64,000 nucleotides of DNA from a virus, in IMG/VR virus record IMGVR_UViG_3300031576_000039, positions 1 through 64,000 of that record. One strand, 5' to 3'. Under the pieces are notes generated by a model. The model was not told the origin of the DNA, did no database searches, and worked only from the letters and a program-made list of their open reading frames with translations. The position numbers were made by a program, and so were the translations under genes. Of the stretch, positions 15,301 through 21,827 are shown piece after piece (positions within the stretch are counted from its first letter, which is position 1; each line of letters begins with the position of its first letter).

Positions 15301-16040
15301 CGCAGCTCACCCAGGATGGCCGCGGCCACGCGCTCGGCGTGCCTCTGCGTGGCCCGCTCACTCGCTCCGTCCGAGAGGTCGCCCTCGTCGATCAGCGCCT
15401 GCATCTCGTGGGCGTACTCCGCGACCAGCTGGCCAGCCAGGACGTAGGCCCACCTGCGATCCGACACTACTGTGATGGACGCGGCGTGGGCCACCCTGGC
15501 GGACTGTGTTGCCGCCTGGACCCTGCCGCCCACGACCCGCTCCCCGTCCTCGGCCAGCACGCCGGGCAGCAGGCACTGCTGGCAGTCCCGGCAGACGCTG
15601 AAGATGACGGACCGGAACGCGGCCCCGCACCGCGCGCACGTGCGGTCGACGGTGGACCCCTCGTGCACGAGGTGGTCGACGACGGGCGCCTGTGCGGATG
15701 GGTGCAGGTGAATGGTTGTCCTCAGGCCGGTGGAGCTGCACCAGTTTGGGCCGCCGTCCGGCGGCGGCTTGGTGACCAGCGACCCTACGGCGTCGATGGC
15801 GTCGCACCGTACCTGCTCGAGCGACTTCAGGTCCTGCAACGGCCGCTCGCCGGCGTCCAGGATACTGAGGGCGAACTGCGCCAGCTGCGCGTTGCTCACG
15901 GCGCCTTGCTCCTGGACCACCCGCGCGAGCGCGACGTCGAAGGCCCACGCGAGCAGCTCTGGTGGGTACTCCCCGCCCGCCCGCCTGAGCGCCTCGAGTC
16001 CCTCCTCACGGCCGACCAGGTTCTCGATCGGTTGGGTCAC
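15297..16040 (-). CDS. Unknown protein with zinc knuckles
   Basis: 247 residues from GTG 16040 (GTGA overlap). The centre has CARCGAAFRSVIFSVCRDCQ, two CxxC pairs at about 135-155 that look like a zinc ribbon. Helical flanks include LLAWAFDVALARVVQEQG and VLAGQLVAEYAHEMQALIDE. No family recognised. Confidence 0.5.
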   Translation of the reverse strand: MTQPIENLVGREEGLEALRRAGGEYPPELLAWAFDVALARVVQEQGAVSNAQLAQFALSILDAGERPLQDLKSLEQVRCDAIDAVGSLVTKPPPDGGPNWCSSTGLRTTIHLHPSAQAPVVDHLVHEGSTVDRTCARCGAAFRSVIFSVCRDCQQCLLPGVLAEDGERVVGGRVQAATQSARVAHAASITVVSDRRWAYVLAGQLVAEYAHEMQALIDEGDLSDGASERATQRHAERVAAAILGELR

Positions 16041-16207
16041 AGCCGCACGCCCTTCCCGCGCAGCCACTGGAGGACCAACGCCTCCGCGTCGGTGGGCTGC
16101 CGGCCGATGCTGCCGACCACGGCCATCGCCCACCTCCGCATCGGGCGTGGGTCACCGCGGTTGTCCCGGTGGTAGATTCGTCGCACGTCCTTGGATCGCT
16201 TGCTCAT
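16037..16207 (-). CDS. Small basic protein
   Basis: 56 residues, Arg/Lys-rich at the start (SKRSKDVRRIYHRDNRGDPR) with a helical end (DAEALVLQWLRGKGVRL). A GATCAAGGCA motif (16216-16225) precedes the ATG. Overlaps both neighbours by four bases. Function unknown. Confidence 0.45.
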   Translation of the reverse strand: MSKRSKDVRRIYHRDNRGDPRPMRRWAMAVVGSIGRQPTDAEALVLQWLRGKGVRL

Positions 16208-16698
16208 ATCTCCCCTGCCTTGATCGCACCGTTGAGGTCTGTTGAGGTCTCCAGCTGCCGCGCGAGGTCCTCGACCCACCCGCGCACGACGTCGCGGGTC
16301 CGGTAGGTGCACCACAGGCCCAGGTCGGGGAGACCGACTACTGGGCCCAGGCTCAGGCCCGGCGCCAGGTCGTCGTGGTGCACGCAGTCGAAGCCGATCC
16401 ACCAGACGGCGTCGGGTTCGCCTGGGTGCGACGCGTGGCAGACGTGCCCGCTGCGCGCCGCGGCGTAGGAGACCCCACCGTGGACGCTGACGCCCAACTG
16501 CTCGTCGTCGAGGTCCAGCCCGTAGTAGGGGTGGCCGGGTGGCAGTCCCACGTAGCCGCACCACGCACCGACCCGGCTGCGGACCATCAGGCATGGGAAC
16601 CCGCGCGCCCGCCACTCGACGCGGTCCTCCGGCTCCGCGTCCCACGGCCCGGGCGGCCAGCAGGTCCGGTCGACCTCGTGCTCGTCTGCGTTGCTCAT
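16204..16698 (-). CDS. Conserved phage hypothetical protein
   Basis: 164 residues. The pattern RGFPCLMVRSRVGAWCGYVG, GLPPGHPYYG, SVHGGVSYA, CHASHPGEPDAVWWIGFDC and HHDDLAPG belongs to a widespread phage family whose function is unknown. Conserved Cys, His and Asp residues hint at a metal site. Start taken at ATG 16698 rather than 16719. Confidence 0.65.
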   Translation of the reverse strand: MSNADEHEVDRTCWPPGPWDAEPEDRVEWRARGFPCLMVRSRVGAWCGYVGLPPGHPYYGLDLDDEQLGVSVHGGVSYAAARSGHVCHASHPGEPDAVWWIGFDCVHHDDLAPGLSLGPVVGLPDLGLWCTYRTRDVVRGWVEDLARQLETSTDLNGAIKAGEI

Positions 16699-16708
16699 CA
16701 GGACCTTC

Positions 16709-17143
16709 CTACTCTCCACTTTCGAGCCTCGCCAGCTCGGCCTTCACCTGGGCGACCATCTCCGTTTTCCCAATGGCCTCGAACGACTTGATCATCCGCC
16801 GGAGATCCGTACAGCGGTCTGCTCTATCGCGTGCAACCTTCTTCGCGTGGACCTTCGGCGCGAGGACGGTGGGGTCGGCGGCCGCGACCATCGTCACCTG
16901 CATGACCTGGATCGCCGCGAACAGGTTCGCGATCACCTCGTCGAGATGCGACTGCTCCTCCGTGCGGAAGCGGGACTCCGCACGGCAGAGGTAGCCGGCG
17001 ATTGCCTCGTCGATCGCCCTCGAGATCTCATCGCCGGCCCGGCCGTACTCCTCGACGGCCTCCTCTAGCTCCTCCTCGGTCCCGGCGTTATTGAGGCCGT
17101 TGACCAGTGAGGCGAACTGCTTGCGGGCTGCTCCGGCGTCCAT
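16709..17143 (-). CDS. Helical unknown protein
   Basis: 144 residues, mostly helical and acidic (TEEELEEAVEEYGRAGDEIS and HLDEVIANLFAAIQVMQ), ending in EMVAQVKAELARLESGE. A GATCAAGGCA motif precedes the ATG by a few bases (17150-17159). It lies just downstream of the terminase gene. No function recognised. Confidence 0.5.
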   Translation of the reverse strand: MDAGAARKQFASLVNGLNNAGTEEELEEAVEEYGRAGDEISRAIDEAIAGYLCRAESRFRTEEQSHLDEVIANLFAAIQVMQVTMVAAADPTVLAPKVHAKKVARDRADRCTDLRRMIKSFEAIGKTEMVAQVKAELARLESGE

Positions 17144-17167
17144 ATCCGTGCCTTGATCGATCCGAGG

Positions 17168-18637
17168 CTACCTCGTCATCAGGTCCAGGCTCGCCCACCC
17201 CGCCTTCGACCGCGCCATGCGGTCGCCCTCGCGGGCGAACCACATGGACATCAGCCGGTCGCCGGTGTGGCCGGCGGGGTCGTAGAACCGCATCTCGTTG
17301 ATCAGCGCCGCCAGCTCCGGGTGCACGCTGCCGCTCCCATCGTTAGGGAAGATCCATCTGCCCGCCGCCATCTCCGCCGCGATCGACTCCACGCCGAACT
17401 CCGGGTGCGCCTTGTTACGCCCCGTGGTGAACCCGCGGATGGGGACGGCCGCGTGCTGGGTGCGCGTGAACTGGACTAGGTACTGCTGGGCAGCGTTGTT
17501 CTCCACCACCACCAGGGAGTTGTAGCGCCGGTGGTGGTCGACGATGCGCGCCACGATGTCCGGCCCCGCCCACCGGCCGCTCTCGATGCACAGCACCTCG
17601 CGGTCCCCGTTGGGGTGCGCGATGACGGAGGTGAGCACGGTGAGGTCGGCGGAGGAGTGCTGCTGCACCGCCAGGTCCACGCCGGTCACCGTGCGGCAGC
17701 CGGCCGGCACGTTCTGCAACCCGAAGGCGAGGGAGCGGCCGCGCCCCTTTTCCAGGCAGCGCTGGATCCACTCCTCCTTGAACCGCGCCGCCGTGTCGTC
17801 GCGGGGCTGGCACAGGAGCTGGCGGGCGAACTCGAGCGGGCCCATGTCCAGGCGCGCCCGGGCGATGCGCGCCGGCGGCCACCGCTCCGGCCAGGTGGGC
17901 ACCCCGCGCTCGTCCACGACCGGGAAGCGCCAGGCCTCCCAGCCCGGCGAGCGCGCGAGCCGGTAGAGCAGGTCGTCGGGGTGGTAGGCGTTGCCGATGA
18001 TGATCACCCGCGAGTCGGCGGTGAGCCGGCCGGAGAGGGTGCTGAGGTACCACTCGTACAGGTCGGTGCGGGCGCGCGGCGTGCGCGCGTTCTCGTAGTC
18101 GAGCACGTCGTCAAGCACGAGGAGGTCGATGCGCGACCCGAGGATGTTGCCGTGCACGCCGCACCCCTGCACGCTCGGGTCCTTGCTCACGACGGAGCGC
18201 CTCACGAACAACTGGTCGTCCCGCCAGGGGTAGCCGGGGCGCAGCCCCGTCACCTTGCGCGCGTCCTCGCCGCGCTCGATGTACCGCCCGATCGTCCGCA
18301 CGATCTTGCTCGCCTGCCCATGCGTGTTGCTCACGATCGCGACGCGCAGGCTGTGCTCGCGGCCCAGCTCGTACAGGACGCGACCGACCGCGACCTGTAC
18401 GGTTTTGCCCGCCTCCACGTGGCTCCACAGGATCAGGCGGGGGTGCTTGCTGATCAGCGCGTGCCACCGCTCGTGCGTGGGGGTGAGCCGGATGGGCTGG
18501 CCGGTCTGCTCGTCGCGGAGCACCAGGGAGCAGAACAGCACGGGGTCGACAGCGGCCTGGGCCAGCAGGCTCTCGCGAGCGCGCTGGGTGCGCGTCCACT
18601 GCGAGAGCACGGCGCCGTCGGCGCGCGGCGACGTCAC
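17168..18637 (-). CDS. terL: Terminase large subunit
   Basis: 489 residues from GTG 18637 (GTGA overlap with the HTH gene upstream). The ATPase half has RLILWSHVEAGKTVQVAVGR (a Walker A variant, VEAGKT at about 75-80), then the adenine/coupling region RVAIVSNTHGQASKIVRTIG and the Walker B SRIDLLVLDDVLDYENA. The nuclease half begins at TVTGVDLAVQQHSSADLTVL, with the RNase H-like Asp, and continues to VVENNAAQQYLVQF. TerL drives genome packaging through the portal and cuts the concatemer. Length and order are typical of this family. Confidence 0.9.
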   Translation of the reverse strand: MTSPRADGAVLSQWTRTQRARESLLAQAAVDPVLFCSLVLRDEQTGQPIRLTPTHERWHALISKHPRLILWSHVEAGKTVQVAVGRVLYELGREHSLRVAIVSNTHGQASKIVRTIGRYIERGEDARKVTGLRPGYPWRDDQLFVRRSVVSKDPSVQGCGVHGNILGSRIDLLVLDDVLDYENARTPRARTDLYEWYLSTLSGRLTADSRVIIIGNAYHPDDLLYRLARSPGWEAWRFPVVDERGVPTWPERWPPARIARARLDMGPLEFARQLLCQPRDDTAARFKEEWIQRCLEKGRGRSLAFGLQNVPAGCRTVTGVDLAVQQHSSADLTVLTSVIAHPNGDREVLCIESGRWAGPDIVARIVDHHRRYNSLVVVENNAAQQYLVQFTRTQHAAVPIRGFTTGRNKAHPEFGVESIAAEMAAGRWIFPNDGSGSVHPELAALINEMRFYDPAGHTGDRLMSMWFAREGDRMARSKAGWASLDLMTR

Positions 18638-18912
18638 CGACCCGGCCGCCGGGTGGGACCACCTGAGTCGAGGGCGGCGCCCCGACGGTAGCGCCGGCCG
18701 GCGCGGCTCATGACGTAGTCGACCACCGACTTGAGGCTCTGCGGGTCCAGCTCCGGCTGGTCCCCGCACGCGGCGTTGCGGGCGGTGCGCGCGGAGACCC
18801 CGGCGGCACGCGCGATGTCCGCATAGGTGTACGAGAACCTCATGGGCCCGCGCTCACGGTGGTTCGGGTGGTCGCGCAGGCACCCACCGGGCATCCCGAT
18901 GTCGTCGCTCAT
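18634..18912 (-). CDS. Helix-turn-helix DNA-binding protein
   Basis: 92 residues, with a GGAG ribosome site before ATG 18912. A helix-turn-helix lies at about 28-50 (YTYADIARAAGVSARTARNA), followed by a helical segment (LDPQSLKSVVDYVMSRAGR). Coupled to TerL by a four-base overlap, so it may be a small terminase or a regulator of packaging genes; the 285-residue protein upstream is a rival candidate for the small subunit. Confidence 0.55.
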   Translation of the reverse strand: MSDDIGMPGGCLRDHPNHRERGPMRFSYTYADIARAAGVSARTARNAACGDQPELDPQSLKSVVDYVMSRAGRRYRRGAALDSGGPTRRPGR

Positions 18913-18968
18913 GACGGATCTCCGCTGACAACTATCACGTGGGCGTGACCTCGTCCACCTCCGCCCAT
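18909..18968 (-). CDS. Tiny possible ORF in the 18.9 kb gap
   Basis: 19 codons from ATG 18968, ending in a TGA that overlaps the next ATG. Reading the frame further upstream gives ECPFCMGGGGRGHAH, a zinc-knuckle-like sequence, but no usual start codon exists for that longer form before an in-frame TAG. Very uncertain. Confidence 0.2.
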   Translation of the reverse strand: MGGGGRGHAHVIVVSGDPS

Positions 18969-18997
18969 GCAGAACGGGCACTCCTCGACGAGCTAGG

Positions 18998-19381
18998 TCA
19001 CGGGTCCAGCCTGACCGTGCACGCCTTGCCGCAGCCCCACCAACCGCAGCACACGACGCCGGTGACCCGCCGACCGTCGCGGTTGGTCGCCGCAAACGAC
19101 CGCGAGCGGATGTCGTCGCAGCGGTTGGCAGCGGCTGGGCCGAGCTGGACGTCGCGCAGCTCCGCGCCCCTGAGCACCGCCCTGGCGTCGTCCTCGCCGA
19201 GGCTAGGACCCACGAAAAAGAGCCAGCCGAGCAGGGCGAGGCCGACGAGGACGAGCGCCCCGATCGCCAGGGCGGTGGCGAGGTAGGCTGCCGCACGCCA
19301 GGGACCCCGCCGGTGCGGGAGACAGTTGAGATCCTCCGCACTTGGAGGATCAGTGGACCTGCTTGCTGGCTTCCTCGTCAC
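18998..19381 (-). CDS. Small membrane-anchored Cys-rich protein
   Basis: 127 residues from a GTG inside the end of the upstream gene, with GATCAAGGCA eight bases before it (19388-19397). A transmembrane segment lies at about 32-58 (LATALAIGALVLVGLALLGW). The C-terminal part has NRCDDIRSRSFAATNRDGRR and VVCCGWWGCGKACTVRL, a pattern seen in small phage and plasmid membrane proteins whose role is unknown. Confidence 0.55.
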   Translation of the reverse strand: MTRKPASRSTDPPSAEDLNCLPHRRGPWRAAAYLATALAIGALVLVGLALLGWLFFVGPSLGEDDARAVLRGAELRDVQLGPAAANRCDDIRSRSFAATNRDGRRVTGVVCCGWWGCGKACTVRLDP

Positions 19382-20207
19382 GACCGTTGCCTTGATCCTC
19401 CCGCGGCTCCGCGACGAGGCCGCGGTCGCGCGCCAGCTGGAGCACGTAGTGCGCGTGCTCGATGTCCCGGGCCGCCTCCTCGAGCGTGGCGGGCTCGACG
19501 CGCACGCCGATCACGTCCGTCGGCGAGCCGACGCGCAGGCGCTCCAGTTGCATCGCGAGGTGGCCGGCCTGGTTGGCCTCCCTCACGACCCTGCCCATGA
19601 CCTCCATGAACTTGAGCGCCTGGCCGAAGGAGAGGCTGCCCGACTCGGCCTCCTTGGTGATCACGGCGGCCACGTACTTGGCGCGGGTCAGCACCTCCTG
19701 CACGAAGGCCATGTGGTGCAGCACGGTCTTGCGCGCTCCGCGGCACAGGATCGCCTCGTCGGCGCGCTGCTCCACCGCATCCACGCCGATCTTCTCCAGC
19801 AGTTCGTTGTACTTGCGCTTGGCGCGGACCTCGGCCAGGATGACCTTCTCGCGCGCCTGGTCCTCCGCCTCGCGGATCACCTCGGCGGCGTGGGCGCGCG
19901 CCTCCTCCATCCGCTCCTCCACCGACCGGCTGGCCTCCTCGACGATCCTCCTCGCGTACTCCTCGACGGAGACCTTGCGGTCCTCCAGCTCGCGGTCGAG
20001 CCGGCGGGCGCGCGCCAGGTCCCGCTCGCCGTCGAGCAGCTCGCGGATCGCCGGCCACCCCCGCTCCGGCCAGCCGCGCTCCCACGCCCGCTTCGCCGTG
20101 GCCCGGGACACCCCAGCCGAGGCGCCGATCGCGGAGTAGGCGGAGGGGTCCGGATTGTCCCGGTACGCCTCGAGCAGCCGCTGGTAGTCCTCCTCGTGGA
20201 TTCTCAT
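19350..20207 (-). CDS. HTH and coiled-coil protein, candidate small terminase
   Basis: 285 residues. A helix-turn-helix is present at about 22-45 (SAYSAIGASAGVSRATAKRA), then a long coiled coil (RRIVEEASRSVEERMEEARA to about 130) and a helical C-terminus. HTH plus oligomerising coil upstream of terL is the usual make-up of small terminase subunits, which recognise phage DNA. No sequence signature settles this. ATG 20207 follows a short gap. Confidence 0.5.
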   Translation of the reverse strand: MRIHEEDYQRLLEAYRDNPDPSAYSAIGASAGVSRATAKRAWERGWPERGWPAIRELLDGERDLARARRLDRELEDRKVSVEEYARRIVEEASRSVEERMEEARAHAAEVIREAEDQAREKVILAEVRAKRKYNELLEKIGVDAVEQRADEAILCRGARKTVLHHMAFVQEVLTRAKYVAAVITKEAESGSLSFGQALKFMEVMGRVVREANQAGHLAMQLERLRVGSPTDVIGVRVEPATLEEAARDIEHAHYVLQLARDRGLVAEPREDQGNGRDEEASKQVH

Positions 20208-20267
20208 AGTTGGGTGAGAGCATCGTGCAGGATGGTCCGAGACCTCAGGGCCGCTCGCGCCCCGAGC

Positions 20268-20516
20268 CTAGCACGGGACTGGCGCACGCGAGGTCGAGAA
20301 GACCGAGGGCGCTAGTCGAGCCTCGGTGTCCGCGACGAACAGGGCAGCGCGCCGCACGCGGTGGTCGAGGCAGGCACGGAGCAGCCGCACGAACAGTTCC
20401 TCCAGTTCCTCCAGCGACAGGCAAGAGTGGTAGGAGCTGACCTCCCGCAGCGGTCCCCACGCGACGTAGAGGTCGGGACGCGCAGTCCACTGGCGACCCA
20501 CCTTCAAGCCGTCCAA
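20268..20516 (-). CDS. Small conserved phage protein
   Basis: About 82 residues; the first start is TTG 20516 and a GTG at 20501 is equally possible. VGRQWTARPDLYVAWGPLRE and SCLSLEELEELFVRLLRACL belong to a small phage protein type seen in many high-GC phages. Function unknown. The 60-base stretch between this gene and 20207 holds nothing I recognise. Confidence 0.45.
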   Translation of the reverse strand: MDGLKVGRQWTARPDLYVAWGPLREVSSYHSCLSLEELEELFVRLLRACLDHRVRRAALFVADTEARLAPSVFSTSRAPVPC

Positions 20517-20540
20517 CGCCGTGGTGGGTGCGCGCGCGCG

Positions 20541-21437
20541 TCACCCGGGGACCGGGCCGATCACCAGCCCCGACGAGCCGGCGGTACCTGCCGTCCCGAT
20601 GCCGTTGCCCGTCCCCCCCGCCCCGCCGGTGACGTCGGTCGTTCCGCTGCCAGTGTAGCTCTCGGTGACGATGCAGATCAGGCCGCCCTGGCCGCCCCCG
20701 CCACCAGCCGAATCGGAGTTGACCGCGTTGGCCCCGTTGCCCCCCTTGCTCTGGATCGTCCCGTTGTTCACGATGCGGCTGGCGATCACGAGGTTGGGCG
20801 GACACCCCGAGCCACCGCCCCCGCCGACCTGCGTGCCGTTACCCGCCCCGCCGCCGCCGCCGCCGCCGGATCGGACGAAGTCGAGGCCGGGGATGCCGTT
20901 GCCGACGAAGGCCATCTGCCGCATGGCGACGCTGTCCCGGATGTCGCCGGAGTCGGCCGCGCGCACGGTCGCGCCGCCACCGGCACCACCGTTGCGCGCG
21001 CCCGAGCTACCACCCGCACCTCCGGTCCCGGTGTACCCGAACGGGACTGGAGACACGATGGAGCCACCGCCTCCGTTGCCGGTGGCGGAGTTGCCCCCGT
21101 TCGCCGCGCTGTCGATGGGCCTGGCCACCGACGGGGCACTGGCCCCTGAGGACGCGGTAGCGTCGGTGCCGTTGCGCCGGTAGGTGCCGCCGGCATCGAT
21201 GGTCAGCGTGCCCTTGACGAAGGCTATGTACCCGTCGGTGAGCAGGATGCCGCCCGACTGGATCGTCAGGTCGGCGTAGTACATGTTTCGCGTCAGGGTG
21301 GTCGTACCAGACGCGATCACGACGTTGCCGTCCGACCCGTCCCCGTAGATGCCCTTGGCGGCGCCCACGAAGGTGTCGCCGGTCGGCAGTCGCTTGAGGG
21401 TGCCGGCGTCGATGATGAGTGGCGTCTGGACCGCCAT
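20541..21437 (-). CDS. Glycine-rich fibre protein
   Basis: 298 residues. The N-terminal 90 residues are beta-rich (NVVIASGTTTLTRNMYYADL). From 100 on, Gly-rich clusters dominate (NGGNSATGNGGGGS, RSGGGGGGGAGNG, DSAGGGGGQGG) separated by short strands, as in glycine-rich receptor-binding tips of tail fibres. It lies next to the giant fibre gene and shares its composition. Likely a distal fibre or adhesin. Confidence 0.6.
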   Translation of the reverse strand: MAVQTPLIIDAGTLKRLPTGDTFVGAAKGIYGDGSDGNVVIASGTTTLTRNMYYADLTIQSGGILLTDGYIAFVKGTLTIDAGGTYRRNGTDATASSGASAPSVARPIDSAANGGNSATGNGGGGSIVSPVPFGYTGTGGAGGSSGARNGGAGGGATVRAADSGDIRDSVAMRQMAFVGNGIPGLDFVRSGGGGGGGAGNGTQVGGGGGSGCPPNLVIASRIVNNGTIQSKGGNGANAVNSDSAGGGGGQGGLICIVTESYTGSGTTDVTGGAGGTGNGIGTAGTAGSSGLVIGPVPG

Positions 21438-21446
21438 CGCGGGCCC

Positions 21447-21788
21447 TCAGGAGAGCCGGGTGAAGGTGCCCGCCGTCGTGTCGAAGTGCCACCGCCCCTT
21501 GGTCGGGTCGACGACGTTGATCCCCCGCTCGGTCGCGAGCGCGTTGACGCAGTTGACTAGCGTCTGGATCGCCGCGCGGGCCAACTGCCTGCCCTGCTCC
21601 CTCCGCTTCTCAGCCTCCTCGACCTGGAGGTCGAGGTCGGCGAGCGCGATCTTGGCTACGCCGACGGCGTGGTCAAGGGCCTGGACCTCTGCGCGGATCT
21701 CCTCGGGCAGCGTCACCTGCTCGGGCCTGATCGGGATCACGTTTTCGCCGTTTGTCTTCATCGCCTTCCTCGCCTTCCTCTTGGCCAT
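21447..21788 (-). CDS. Coiled-coil protein between fibre genes
   Basis: 113 residues. Basic start (AKRKARKAMK), a coiled coil from about 28 to 75 (LDHAVGVAKIALADLDLQVE), and a C-terminal KGRWHFDTTAGTFTRL. A GATCAAGGG motif precedes the ATG. It may chaperone fibre folding, by position only. Confidence 0.5.
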   Translation of the reverse strand: MAKRKARKAMKTNGENVIPIRPEQVTLPEEIRAEVQALDHAVGVAKIALADLDLQVEEAEKRREQGRQLARAAIQTLVNCVNALATERGINVVDPTKGRWHFDTTAGTFTRLS

Positions 21789-21827
21789 GCCAGCTGCCCT
21801 TGATCGTTCAGCTACTACGTCACGAGG